A stretch of DNA of 52,087 nucleotides from Erysipelotrichaceae bacterium (lineage in GTDB: Bacteria > Bacillota_I > Bacilli_A > Erysipelotrichales > Erysipelotrichaceae). The notes under the pieces are model-generated. The model ran no database searches and had not been told where the DNA came from. It worked only from the letters and a program-made list of their open reading frames with translations. Positions 24,231 through 32,609 of the stretch are shown here, one piece after another. Position numbers and translations under genes: made by a program. The DNA lies in assembly GCA_024681275.1 (NCBI GenBank), contig JAILBD010000121.1, positions 1 to 52,087 on the forward strand. The letters are read 5' to 3'. Position 1 is the first letter of the stretch; each line of letters starts with the position of its first letter.

Positions 24231-24461
24231 ATGATGCAGATAAAAGAGAAAAATGATCCGTTCGTTGGCAATCTCAGGAAGATCATGGAGAAGAAGGGGA
24301 TCGATGCGCACATTTTGAGCGATATCAGTCATATTCCTGTTGACGATTTGCAGAAAATCCTGTACAACAAAAAGGTAGCAGGTCCTAAGGAGATGGTCCT
24401 GCTGGCGAAAGCTCTTCATACAGATATGAACTCTCTGTTTGAGGGGTGTGATGATGAGTAA
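24231..24461 (+). CDS. Small XRE-like helix-turn-helix protein
   Basis: The protein has 76 residues: VGNLRKIMEKKGIDAHILSD, ISHIPVDDLQKILYNKKVAG and KEMVLLAKALHTDMNSLFEG form the five-helix Cro/CI fold. No other domain is present. I chose ATG 24231, six bases after GGGAAG; starts at 24225 and 24234 are also possible. It is divergent from the S24-type repressor with 150 bases between them, a phage-switch-like layout. A 13-bp terminator lies 90 bases downstream. Confidence 0.7.
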   Translation: MMQIKEKNDPFVGNLRKIMEKKGIDAHILSDISHIPVDDLQKILYNKKVAGPKEMVLLAKALHTDMNSLFEGCDDE

Positions 24462-24552
24462 GATCGTCCGGGCTGATTCATGGAATAAAATATTAGTTTC
24501 CGAATCCGCTAATGGCTCCCATTCTCTGATAAGGTCCGGTCCGGTTTTATAT

Positions 24553-24592
24553 CAAAACGGTATGATGATTCATACCGTTTTGTTTTTTTTAT
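24553..24592 (+). terminator. Terminator after the small HTH gene
   Basis: CAAAACGGTATGA (24553-24565) pairs over 13 bases with TCATACCGTTTTG (24570-24582), loop TGAT, followed by a long T run. On the other strand it also lies downstream of the 5'-nucleotidase gene. Confidence 0.9.
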
Positions 24593-24608
24593 TTTTGATC
24601 GTCTGATC

Positions 24609-26072
24609 TTATCTGATCGTGATCCTTCCTTCAACGTGGGAATCGATATTGTTCATGGAAGAGAGCAGCTCTTCAAAGATGGAGAAGTCATCGGTGATGA
24701 CCATGCGGGCTTTTTTGTTGGCCAGGACTTCTTCCACAGGAACATTGAAGAACTCTGTGAAGTTCTTGAAATGATAATCCTGCAAGGCGATCCTCACCAT
24801 CCTGTCATCGGCGATCTCTTCGCCATTGAGCGAGAATTCCTCAAATTCGTGTTTCTTGCGGTCATAGACCATCTTCATGCCTTTGGAGACCTGATAGAAC
24901 TCTCCATGAGCGCCTTCAGACAGGTTCTCATCTCTCAGCATGAACTTCATCATGCGGCGGAACTGTTCTCCGCTCACTTCGAGCATGTAGACCGGTGCGT
25001 TGAATGGCAGACATTCTTTCAGATCCTGATACTGAACGATAGGCCCCATCTCTTTGTGACGGATCGAACCCGATCCCATCAGCATGACTTCAAAGGAAGA
25101 GTCGACCTGCAGAAGGTCGGCAAAGAGATTGCCCAGTTCTGTCTCCTGATAGCGGCTCGGATGGGTCAGCTGCCGTTTGAAGTTTGTGACGATCTTCGTG
25201 TATTTGCGGTCTGTCCGCGATTTGTAGGACTTCAGGACTTCCTCCAGGATCGGGTCCGCTTTGCAGTATTCAGATGTGACCGGGATGCACTTCCACTCAT
25301 AGCTGTTCATCTTGTGTTCATCCGTGTCGATCTCGATATCGAAGCGGCCGATCTGGTCTGTTCCGACACCGACCTGAACGATCGGGACGTTGTTGACGAT
25401 GCATGGTTCTTCTAAGAAGGTGTGCGTGTGGCCGCCGATGATGAGGTCCACGCCCCAGTTCGGGTCCAGCAGTTCAGCAAGCTGCTGATCCTTGTCGAAT
25501 CCGATGTGCGTCAGCAGGACCGTCAGATCTATCCGGGTCGTCTTGTAGTTATCGATGATGACACCGACCTGTTTTGCCGCTTCCCAGACGTCTATGAAGG
25601 AGCCGATGATCTCTTCACTTTTGGTCGAAGCCAGGACTTCTTCAGTGATGATGCCGATGAACATGACCTTGAGTCCGTTGACATCGATGATCTCGTAAGG
25701 CTTGAAAAGCCTCGTGTGGTTCGTCTTGACGTACATGTTGGCGTTGACAACCGGGAATTTCGCGCATTTCTCCAGGAAAAGAAGATGGGCAAGGCCGTAA
25801 TCGACCTCGTGATTGCCCAATGTGACGACATCGGGAGCCAGGAAATTCATCAGTTCGATGGTCGAGAAGCCTTTGTATTCACTGTCGATGATCGAACCTC
25901 TGAACATATCTCCGGCGATCGCAAACAGGACGTTCTTTTCCTCGTCTCTGACCTGTTTGACGAAACCGGACAGCAAGGAGACTCCGCCTTCATGGTAGCC
26001 GTTCTTGGGTTCAGCTAAAAAATCTCCGTGCATGTCATTGGAATGCAAAAGAACCAGTTTTTCAGTTGCCAT
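24609..26072 (-). CDS. 5'-nucleotidase/UshA-like metallophosphoesterase without signal peptide
   Basis: The protein has 487 residues. The N-terminal catalytic domain carries the dimetal motifs HSNDMHGDF, AGDMFRG, LGNHEVDYG, LLTHIGFD and GGHTHTF. The C-terminal 5'-nucleotidase domain (about 300-487) contains ELGNLFADLLQ, GSGSIRH and PFNAPVYMLEVSGEQFRRMM. Most relatives are secreted or wall-anchored, but this one starts MATEKLVLLHSND directly at the first strand, so it should be cytosolic like B. subtilis YunD. It likely dephosphorylates nucleotides or sugar nucleotides. The start follows AAGGAGG. Confidence 0.88.
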   Translation of the reverse strand: MATEKLVLLHSNDMHGDFLAEPKNGYHEGGVSLLSGFVKQVRDEEKNVLFAIAGDMFRGSIIDSEYKGFSTIELMNFLAPDVVTLGNHEVDYGLAHLLFLEKCAKFPVVNANMYVKTNHTRLFKPYEIIDVNGLKVMFIGIITEEVLASTKSEEIIGSFIDVWEAAKQVGVIIDNYKTTRIDLTVLLTHIGFDKDQQLAELLDPNWGVDLIIGGHTHTFLEEPCIVNNVPIVQVGVGTDQIGRFDIEIDTDEHKMNSYEWKCIPVTSEYCKADPILEEVLKSYKSRTDRKYTKIVTNFKRQLTHPSRYQETELGNLFADLLQVDSSFEVMLMGSGSIRHKEMGPIVQYQDLKECLPFNAPVYMLEVSGEQFRRMMKFMLRDENLSEGAHGEFYQVSKGMKMVYDRKKHEFEEFSLNGEEIADDRMVRIALQDYHFKNFTEFFNVPVEEVLANKKARMVITDDFSIFEELLSSMNNIDSHVEGRITIR

Positions 26073-26097
26073 AAGTCCCTCCTTAATTGGTTCAATA

Positions 26098-26136
26098 AAA
26101 ATGCCTCAATCCATATTATAAGGGATGAGGCATCGT
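26098..26136 (-). terminator. Terminator of the lipoprotein gene
   Basis: ATGCCTCA (26101-26108) pairs with TGAGGCAT (26126-26133) and is extended by ATCC/GGAT with one bulge. On the minus strand it runs into TTTTATTG. Confidence 0.7.
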
Positions 26137-26138
26137 TT

Positions 26139-27002
26139 TTACATATTTAAGAGTTTGACCAGCTCGTTCCAGAGGGAGAGGGTCCACTTTGCCGCTTGCC
26201 CGGCAGCACTGTCGAAGTCGTAGTCGGGATCGTCGATCTTCTCGCCGTAGCATTCTTCCACGTACTGACAGGCCTGTATCGCAAAGCGGTTGACCTTGTC
26301 GGCTTCGACGCTGTTCATGCGGTAGGTGTATTCATGCAAGGCGGTGGCAGCCTCATAGATCACATCGGCGTTGATCCTGTTGTCTTCATGGACGCCTTTT
26401 CTGATGAGCTCACAATTGTTTAAGATCGTGTTTTTGTATCCTTCCAGCTGCATCTCCGTCACTTCGCTTGGCCAAGGCAGTTCTTCGATCGTCCTGGCAG
26501 CAAGATCTTCGTATTCCTCTTTGACCTGTGCCCAGAGGATCTTTTTCTTTTTTTCTACAGAGGAAAAGCTTGTATCGTCCTGTTCCTCGATCTCTTTCAG
26601 GGAAGAACTGAGGCTTGCCTTGAGCTGATCGAAATCAGAACTCTTATCATATGCGGCGATGATCAGCTGTTTCAGATCTTTGCCTAGCTGCGCGAGCGTT
26701 TCGGCTTGAGGGCCTTCACAGGAGCTGACGAGCTCTTCCAGCAGGGAGGCATTGAGATAGAGCGTCTTTGCGTTCTCTTCGTCTTCCTCTTTGACGCCGC
26801 TGCGCAGGTTTTCCGTTCCTTCACTGACCGTTTTCAGCAGCGACCTGTAGTCGGCCGCCAGAAAGTCTTCGTTGGCAGCAGCGGTTTCTGCGGCCTGGCT
26901 TTCCAGGACGAGGAAGCTGTCTTTGACTTCTTCCCAGGCGGGAGTCTTGGCTCCGCAGGCGCTCAGAAACAGCGCAAGCAACAGGATAAGGATCTTTTTC
27001 AT
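26139..27002 (-). CDS. Lipoprotein of unknown function, helical
   Basis: The protein has 287 residues with a lipoprotein signal peptide MKKILILLLALFLSACGAK; C16 in LSAC is the lipidation site. The mature part is strongly acidic and helical, with long heptad-like stretches (ETLAQLGKDLKQLIIAAYDK) and two pairs of Trp near the end. It resembles helical-bundle surface proteins, but I recognise no family. AGAGGTG precedes the ATG. It lies downstream of tRNA-Leu(CAG), separated by a terminator, and has no evident partner. Confidence 0.75.
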   Translation of the reverse strand: MKKILILLLALFLSACGAKTPAWEEVKDSFLVLESQAAETAAANEDFLAADYRSLLKTVSEGTENLRSGVKEEDEENAKTLYLNASLLEELVSSCEGPQAETLAQLGKDLKQLIIAAYDKSSDFDQLKASLSSSLKEIEEQDDTSFSSVEKKKKILWAQVKEEYEDLAARTIEELPWPSEVTEMQLEGYKNTILNNCELIRKGVHEDNRINADVIYEAATALHEYTYRMNSVEADKVNRFAIQACQYVEECYGEKIDDPDYDFDSAAGQAAKWTLSLWNELVKLLNM

Positions 27003-27033
27003 GGCGCACCTCTTATTACGTCACCATTATAGT

Positions 27034-27060
27034 ATAAAAAAAGTTCCTTTTAGGAACTTT
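27034..27060 (-). terminator. Terminator of tRNA-Leu(CAG)
   Basis: On the minus strand AAAGTTCCT pairs with AGGAACTTT (27040-27048 with 27052-27060) around a three-base loop, followed by seven T. Confidence 0.85.
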
Positions 27061-27070
27061 CATGTTTGAA

Positions 27071-27155
27071 TGGTGCACCGAACAGGACTTGAACCTGCAC
27101 GAGTCGCCCCATATGAACCTGAATCATACGCGTCTGCCAATTCCGCCATCGGTGC
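27071..27155 (-). tRNA. tRNA-Leu (anticodon CAG)
   Basis: The minus strand folds with acceptor GCACCGA/TCGGTGC, D arm GCG...CGC, anticodon stem TATGA/TCATA with loop TTCAGGT (anticodon CAG), a variable arm of about 12 bases, T loop TTCAAGT, discriminator A and an encoded CCA. It reads CUG codons, which are the commonest leucine codon in this window. Confidence 0.95.
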
Positions 27156-27163
27156 ATACGATT

Positions 27164-27208
27164 ATTCTAACACAAAATTCTTGAAACTCAAACGGTTAAT
27201 GATAAAAT
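27164..27208. promoter_or_regulatory. Back-to-back promoters of tRNA-Leu(CAG) and typA
   Basis: For typA (plus), TTGAAA (27181-27186), 16 bases, TAAAAT (27203-27208). For the tRNA (minus), TTGAGT (27191-27186), 16 bases, TAGAAT (27169-27164). The two -35 boxes share base 27186, so polymerases would compete. The typA -10 lies eight bases before its ATG. Confidence 0.7.
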
Positions 27209-27216
27209 AATTAGGT

Positions 27217-29049
27217 ATGGAATTCAAAAAGATCGTAAATGTGGCTGTTATAGCCCATGTTGATGCCGGAAAATCGACCCTGGTCGATGCTTTTCTGGCG
27301 CAGTCTCATGTTTTTTCCGAACACGAAGAGGTCGTCGCTCAGGTCATGGATTCCAATGACTTGGAAAGAGAAAGAGGGATCACGATCTATTCCAAGAACT
27401 GTTCGATCAACTACAAGGATTACAAGATCAACATCGTCGATACGCCTGGCCATGCGGATTTTTCCAGCGAGGTAGAGCGCATCATCAAGACGGTCGATAC
27501 CGTCATCCTGCTGGTCGATTCTTCGGAAGGCCCGATGCCTCAGACGCGTTTCGTTCTGAAGAAGTCTCTTGAAGCGGGGCTCAGGCCCATCCTTCTGATC
27601 AACAAGATCGATAAGAAGGACGCCAGGATCAACGAGGTCATCGATGAGGTCTATGATCTGTTCCTGGACCTGAACGCCAATGATGATCAGCTCGATTTCC
27701 CTATCCTCTATGGTATAGCGAGAAGCGGAATCGTCAGATACAATCCTGGTGATTCCAATGATGACATCAATCCGCTGTTTGAGACGATCGTTTCCCATGT
27801 GGATCCGTATCCCGACAGGATGGATGAGCCTCTGCAGATGCAGGTCTCAGCGCTGGCTTACGATGATTACATCGGCAGGATCGGCGTCGGAAGAGTCTAT
27901 GCAGGCATCATCAGACAGAATGAGATGATCTCTGTCTGCAACAATAACGGCAAGAAAGAGAATCGCAAGATCGCGAATCTGTACAACTATCAGGGTCTCA
28001 AGCGCACCGCCATCAGCGAAGCGCAGTGCGGCGATATCGTCATGATCTCCGGTATCGAGAACATTGAGATCGGAGATACGATCGGTCCGGAAGGTGTCTA
28101 TGAACCGCTTCCGCAGATCGATATCGAAGAACCGACTTTGTCCATGAACTTCATGGTCAATACATCTCCTTTCCAGGGCAGGTCAGGCAAGTATGTGACC
28201 AGCCGCAACATCAAAGAGAGACTGGAGAGGGAACTGGAGACCAACGTCGGTCTCAAGGTCGAAGGCACCGGCACGACCGATACGTTCAAGGTATCGGGAC
28301 GCGGAGAACTCCATCTTTCGATCCTTCTTGAGAACATGCGCCGCGAAGGCTATGAAGTGGCGGTCAGCCGTCCGGAAGTCATCTTCAAGACGATAGACGG
28401 CAGATTGAACGAACCGATCGAGGAAGTGATCTGTTCCGTGCCGAATGAGTATTCCGGCACTGTCATCAACAAGCTGAATCTGCGCAAAGGCCAGATGATC
28501 GATATCCAGGACGAGGGTTCCTATACGAAGGTCATTTACCATGTGCCGACCAGAGGTCTGCTCGGTTACCGTTCCGAATTCATCAACGATACCAAGGGCG
28601 AGGGCGTCATGGTGAGGAAGTTCATCGCTTATGAACCGTTCGTCGGTGAGATCTCTCAGAGACCGAATGGTGCGCTCATCTCCATGGCTTCCGGCAAAGC
28701 GATGACTTACGCTTTGTGGAACCTGCAGGAGAGAGGCCAGCTCTTTGTCACGCCGCAGACCGAGGTCTATGAGGGCATGATCGTCGGTGTCTCTTCCAAG
28801 ACACAGGATATCGAGGTCAACCCGACCGTCAACAAGAAGATGACGGCAGTCAGGTCGACAGGCAATGATGAGGCCATGAAACTGGTCCCGGCCAGGGTCT
28901 TCTCTCTGGAAGAGGCTCTGGAATTCATCAATGATGATGAGCTTGTCGAGGTGACGCCTGATTCGATCCGTCTGAGAAAGCGTTATCTGACCAATCTGGA
29001 TCGCCGCAGGCATATGCGCGAGGTCAACAAAGAAGCGAACAAATCGTAA
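27217..29049 (+). CDS. typA: Ribosome-associated GTPase TypA/BipA
   Basis: The protein has 610 residues, the standard length. G-domain motifs are [35 protein letters not shown] and [11 protein letters not shown]-like domains II, III and V follow, with the BipA-specific C-terminal region near [17 protein letters not shown] and [14 protein letters not shown]. It binds ribosomes and helps 50S assembly and growth under stress or cold. The start has no ribosome-binding site; the -10 box is eight bases upstream, so the mRNA is probably leaderless. Confidence 0.96.
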   Translation: MEFKKIVNVAVIAHVDAGKSTLVDAFLAQSHVFSEHEEVVAQVMDSNDLERERGITIYSKNCSINYKDYKINIVDTPGHADFSSEVERIIKTVDTVILLVDSSEGPMPQTRFVLKKSLEAGLRPILLINKIDKKDARINEVIDEVYDLFLDLNANDDQLDFPILYGIARSGIVRYNPGDSNDDINPLFETIVSHVDPYPDRMDEPLQMQVSALAYDDYIGRIGVGRVYAGIIRQNEMISVCNNNGKKENRKIANLYNYQGLKRTAISEAQCGDIVMISGIENIEIGDTIGPEGVYEPLPQIDIEEPTLSMNFMVNTSPFQGRSGKYVTSRNIKERLERELETNVGLKVEGTGTTDTFKVSGRGELHLSILLENMRREGYEVAVSRPEVIFKTIDGRLNEPIEEVICSVPNEYSGTVINKLNLRKGQMIDIQDEGSYTKVIYHVPTRGLLGYRSEFINDTKGEGVMVRKFIAYEPFVGEISQRPNGALISMASGKAMTYALWNLQERGQLFVTPQTEVYEGMIVGVSSKTQDIEVNPTVNKKMTAVRSTGNDEAMKLVPARVFSLEEALEFINDDELVEVTPDSIRLRKRYLTNLDRRRHMREVNKEANKS

Positions 29050-29051
29050 TG

Positions 29052-29074
29052 AGGCCGTAAAAACGGCCTTTTTA
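29052..29074 (+). terminator. Terminator of typA
   Basis: AGGCCGT (29052-29058) and ACGGCCT (29063-29069) form a perfect stem with an AAAA loop, followed by TTTTT. Confidence 0.85.
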
Positions 29075-29107
29075 ATGGGTAAATATGATTTTATGCCCTA
29101 TTTACAG

Positions 29108-29113
29108 TAAAAT
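29108..29113 (+). promoter_or_regulatory. -10 box 6 nt before the U32 gene
   Basis: TAAAAT, then GAAATC, then ATG at 29120. No Shine-Dalgarno lies between the typA terminator and the start codon. ATGATT at 29085-29090 is a poor -35 at 17 bases. Confidence 0.5.
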
Positions 29114-29119
29114 GAAATC

Positions 29120-29995
29120 ATGGAACTGCTGGTGACTTTAAGAAAAGCGGAACTGCTTCAGAAGATCCTTCCTTTTGCCGATGGCGTGATATGCGGCCGT
29201 TTTTTTACGACGGGTTACCATCTCAGTTCAGAGGATCTGAAGGAAGTCTGCAGCCTGTGCAGAAAGTCAGGCAAGAAGTTCTATATCGCCATGGATGATT
29301 TCATTTCCGAAGATGAGAAGATCCTGCTCTATGACTATCTGGATATGATCGATGAGATGGATGTCGATGGCATCTATTTCCATGATCTGGGCATCTATGA
29401 TGCAGCGAGGTCCTACGGTCTCATCCCGAAACTGATCTATGATGGAAAGACCGTGCTGTGCAATTCTCTGGACAGTGCTTTCATGCTGGACCAGGGGATC
29501 GATTCGGTCGTTATTTCCCGGGAGCTCACTCTGAATGAAGTCAGAGAGATCCTGAAGAACCATTCGGGAAGAGTGGACATGCAGATATTCGGACATCTGC
29601 GCATGTCTTATTCCAAACGGCGTTTTTTGAGCAACTATTTCAGGCAGATCGGAAAGGAATACGACTATTTTGGCAAGGAGACTCTCGCACTTGTCGAGGA
29701 ACAGAGGGAATACAGGATGCCTGTCGTTGAAGATGCAGAGGGCACTTTCATATACAGCGATTATATCTTTACGATGTTTTCTGAGATCAGCGAACTGAGG
29801 CCTTATCTGAGAAGAGGGATCATCGATACGCTTTTCATCAACGATGAAAACATGATCGCCCAGGTCTGCCGGGATTACCGCAGGATCAACACGCCGAATC
29901 AGAAATTCATCGAAGACAGTTTCTATCACAATTTTCCGGAAAGCTATTCTTCCGGCTATCTCTATCTGAAGACCAATATCAGCAAAGATGAATAA
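29120..29995 (+). CDS. trhP1: U32 family protein, TrhP1 (YrrN)-like
   Basis: The protein has 291 residues and a peptidase U32 barrel with degenerate sequence: LLVTLRKAELLQKILPFADG, DGIYFHDLGIYDAARSYGL and VDMQIFGHLRMSYSKRRFLS, in which the usual Cys-rich region is reduced. B. subtilis YrrN (TrhP1) is of this short type and sits beside YrrO; the pair is needed for prephenate-dependent 5-hydroxylation of wobble uridine in tRNA. The same order and an eight-base overlap are seen here, so I infer the same role. The start is probably leaderless. Confidence 0.75.
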   Translation: MELLVTLRKAELLQKILPFADGVICGRFFTTGYHLSSEDLKEVCSLCRKSGKKFYIAMDDFISEDEKILLYDYLDMIDEMDVDGIYFHDLGIYDAARSYGLIPKLIYDGKTVLCNSLDSAFMLDQGIDSVVISRELTLNEVREILKNHSGRVDMQIFGHLRMSYSKRRFLSNYFRQIGKEYDYFGKETLALVEEQREYRMPVVEDAEGTFIYSDYIFTMFSEISELRPYLRRGIIDTLFINDENMIAQVCRDYRRINTPNQKFIEDSFYHNFPESYSSGYLYLKTNISKDE

Positions 29996-31190
29996 GATCG
30001 AACTTCTGGCACCGGCGAAGGACCTGAACAAGGCCAAGATCGCCATCATGTATGGAGCAGATGCCGTTTATGTGGGCGGCAAGTTTTATTCGTTGCGTTC
30101 GCGGGCTTCCAATTTTTCAACAGATGATCTCAAGGAGCTTTCCGCTTTCGCAAAGCAGTATGGCGCCAAGGTCTATGTCACGGTCAACATCGTCTTTCAT
30201 GATGATGATTACTATGGCATCAGAGAGTATCTGCGTTTTCTGGGAGAGATCGGGATCGATGCGGTCATCATCTCTTCTCTGGCACTGATCCCTATCGTCA
30301 GACAGGAAGCACCTCGCATGGAGTGTCACATTTCGACGCAGCTGTCTTCTTTGAACTCTTCGGCTGTGAAGACCCTGAAGCGGTTTGGTGCGGATCGCGT
30401 CGTCCTGGCCAGGGAAGCTTCGATGGAACAGATCAGACAGATCAGCCGCAAGTCTTCCGTTCCGCTTGAGGTCTTCATACATGGCGGCATGTGTTCGAAT
30501 TTTTCGGGACGCTGCGTCCTTTCCAATCGCATGACGCTGCGTGATGCCAACAGAGGCGGCTGTGCCCATTCCTGCCGCTGGAAATACAGACTCTATGACG
30601 GGGATACCCTGATCTCGGATCCGGACTGTCTGCTGTCCATGTCCTCCAAGGATCTGAGGGCATCGGCCTACATCGAATCGATGATCGAATGCAACGTCGC
30701 TTCTTTGAAGATCGAAGGGCGCATGAAATCAGAATACTATATCGGTCAGGTCGTGAAGACCTACCGGAAGATGATCGATGAGATCTATGAAAAGGGATCC
30801 TTGCCTGAAGAGCGTCTGGCCTGGTATGACAACGAACTGAACAAGGCTGAAAACAGGCCGAGCAATGACGGCTTCCTTTCCGGTGACTGCGATAACAGCA
30901 GGCATCTCTATGGCGTCAACGGAGCCGGAGTCACCCATGACTATGTCGCTTTCGTCCACGCTTTTGATGAGAGACGTTCGATCGCCCTTGTCGAGGTGAA
31001 GAACATCTTTGCCAGAGGCGATGAACTGGAGGCTTTCGGTCCGCATCTGGACAATGTGCGTTTCAAGCCGGAACTGATCTTTGATGAGAACTGGGTCAGC
31101 ATCGATCTGGCAAACAAGCCGACACAGCTGCTGTATATGAGAGTCCCGTTCATTGCCGCCTATGGCGATATGATCAGGAAGGCGGTATGA
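29988..31190 (+). CDS. trhP2: U32 family tRNA hydroxylation protein, TrhP2 (YrrO)-like
   Basis: The protein has 400 residues with the full U32 core: ELLAPAKDLNKAKIAIMYGA, DAVYVGGKFYSLRSRASNFS, the signature FIHGGMCSNFSGRC, and RGGCAHSCRWKY. The four cysteines in the two last motifs match the Fe-S or metal centre of TrhP/RlhA-like proteins. SLKIEGRMKSEYYIGQVV is also diagnostic. It is proposed to act with the preceding protein on tRNA uridine 34. Two RNA methyltransferase genes follow in the same operon, which supports an RNA-modification theme. Confidence 0.85.
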   Translation: MNKIELLAPAKDLNKAKIAIMYGADAVYVGGKFYSLRSRASNFSTDDLKELSAFAKQYGAKVYVTVNIVFHDDDYYGIREYLRFLGEIGIDAVIISSLALIPIVRQEAPRMECHISTQLSSLNSSAVKTLKRFGADRVVLAREASMEQIRQISRKSSVPLEVFIHGGMCSNFSGRCVLSNRMTLRDANRGGCAHSCRWKYRLYDGDTLISDPDCLLSMSSKDLRASAYIESMIECNVASLKIEGRMKSEYYIGQVVKTYRKMIDEIYEKGSLPEERLAWYDNELNKAENRPSNDGFLSGDCDNSRHLYGVNGAGVTHDYVAFVHAFDERRSIALVEVKNIFARGDELEAFGPHLDNVRFKPELIFDENWVSIDLANKPTQLLYMRVPFIAAYGDMIRKAV

Positions 31191-31191
31191 G

Positions 31192-31899
31192 ATGATCATC
31201 GAAGGTGCCATCGCCGTCAAGAGCGCGATACAGAACGATAAAAGACAGGTCTTCAGAGTCTATATCGACAGGAAAAAGAAGACCAAGGATTTCAACTACA
31301 TCCGCAAACTGATCCGAAACAAAGGGCTGGATCTTCTGGAATGTGAACGGGAAGAGATAGAGGCTCTGGTTTCCGGGAAAAGCCACGGAGGTATTGCGGC
31401 GCAGACCGGAAACAGGGTGGATGATCGTTTTGATGAAGGAGATATCTTCTATCTCGATGGGATCGAAGATCCTTTTAATCTGGGCTATTCGATGCGCACC
31501 CTCTGTGCTTTCGGAGTCCGCAATGTCCTTTTATCAAGCAGGGATTACTCTTCCATGGAGAGCCAGCTTCTGAAGTCTTCAGCCGGAGCTTATGATATGT
31601 TGAATGTCCGTGTCGCAAAGGATCCCCTGCAGGAGATCGGATCATATAAGGAAAAGGGCTATCATCTCTATGGTCTGTACAGAGGGCAGGATTCCAGAGA
31701 TATCTTTGATGTTTCTTTCTGTGAACCGGCTCTGATCCTGCTGGGAGGAGAGAAGAGGGGCATTTCGGCGGAACTTCTGGAACTCTGTGACGACTATCTC
31801 TACATCTCCTATGGTTCCGATTTCCGCAATGCGTTGAATGCCTGCGCAGCTTTGGATGTGACAGCGACCCTGTTGAGAAAGCAGAGGCGGGGATCATGA
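31192..31899 (+). CDS. SpoU/TrmH family RNA methyltransferase, first of a pair
   Basis: The protein has 235 residues and a SPOUT fold. Motif 1 is DPFNLGYSMRTLCAFG with the conserved Arg, and motif 2 is ILLGGEKRGISAELLELCD. The end YGSDFRNALNACAALDVTAT replaces the usual SLNVSVA motif 3 and marks a less-studied subgroup. An N-terminal substrate-binding region of about 85 residues is present. It should methylate a ribose 2'-OH in rRNA or tRNA with SAM, but the site is unknown. It starts one base after the U32 gene and ends in an ATGA overlap with a second SpoU gene. Confidence 0.8.
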   Translation: MIIEGAIAVKSAIQNDKRQVFRVYIDRKKKTKDFNYIRKLIRNKGLDLLECEREEIEALVSGKSHGGIAAQTGNRVDDRFDEGDIFYLDGIEDPFNLGYSMRTLCAFGVRNVLLSSRDYSSMESQLLKSSAGAYDMLNVRVAKDPLQEIGSYKEKGYHLYGLYRGQDSRDIFDVSFCEPALILLGGEKRGISAELLELCDDYLYISYGSDFRNALNACAALDVTATLLRKQRRGS

Positions 31900-32609
31900 T
31901 CACTTCGCTGGATAACAGGACAGTCAAGGAACTGAGGAAGCTTCATCAGAAGAAGTATCGTGAGGATCGTTTTCTGCTTCTGGATGAGGATATGATCCTT
32001 CTTGCCAAGCAAAAAGGCCTCTTGCGGAAGCTCGTCTGCTGCGGTGAAGCGCCTTTTGAACACGATGATGTTCTGGAAGTCTCCCAGGAGGTCCTGAACA
32101 AGATCGCGGACCGGGAAGGTCTCCATCATGTCGGCGTCTCCGGAATGATAGAAGATGTTCAGGCGAAAAGCGACAGGATCATCATGCTGGACCACCTGCA
32201 GGATCCCCTGAATATCGGCAGGATCATGGAGGCGGCCAGACTTTTCGGCTTCGGTTCTGTCGTCCTGTCAGAGGGCTGTGCCGATATCTATAATGAAAAA
32301 TGCCTCGCTAACTGCAAAGGAGGCATCTATACACTGGAACTGTCGCGGCGAGATCTGCTTGAAGAGACAAAGCGCCTGCAGGATATGGGATACAAGGTCT
32401 ATGCCACCGGTCTAAGCAATGACACCAAAGAGATGCATGAGGTAGCTGCTTCAGAGAAGATGGCTTTCATCCTTGGAAACGAAGGAAGCGGTGTCCGCCT
32501 TGAACTGATGGAAATCTGTGATGAGGTGATGAAGATCGACATGCGCAACATCGATTCGCTCAATGTGGGGATGGCCGCTTCCATCATCATGTATCAGTTC
32601 AGAATCTGA
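31896..32609 (+). CDS. SpoU/TrmH family RNA methyltransferase, second of a pair, motif-1 Arg replaced
   Basis: The protein has 237 residues. Motif 2 (AFILGNEGSGVRLELMEICD) and motif 3 (NIDSLNVGMAASIIMYQF) are standard for TrmH/RlmB. Motif 1 reads DPLNIGRIMEAARLFG, in which the usual catalytic Arg of NxGxxxRTA is Glu. The N-terminus (LDNRTVKELRKLHQKKYRED) is the RNA-binding region of the TsnR/RlmB group. The swap may change activity or make it the non-catalytic partner of the preceding protein. Its 3' end overlaps the convergent acylphosphatase gene by 11 bases. Confidence 0.8.
   Translation: MITSLDNRTVKELRKLHQKKYREDRFLLLDEDMILLAKQKGLLRKLVCCGEAPFEHDDVLEVSQEVLNKIADREGLHHVGVSGMIEDVQAKSDRIIMLDHLQDPLNIGRIMEAARLFGFGSVVLSEGCADIYNEKCLANCKGGIYTLELSRRDLLEETKRLQDMGYKVYATGLSNDTKEMHEVAASEKMAFILGNEGSGVRLELMEICDEVMKIDMRNIDSLNVGMAASIIMYQFRI

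Noticed and set aside
23391..24461. A prophage or integrated element around the S24-type repressor
   Set aside because: No integrase, structural gene or attachment repeat is seen. The flanking tRNA-Leu at 22265-22349 is intact and I found no repeat of its 3' end nearby.
24451..24606. A 51-codon open frame starting ATGATG at the end of the small HTH gene, with a hydrophobic tail
   Set aside because: Its last third is encoded by the 13-bp terminator hairpin and T tract, which explains the hydrophobic end. I see no ribosome-binding site and no family resemblance.
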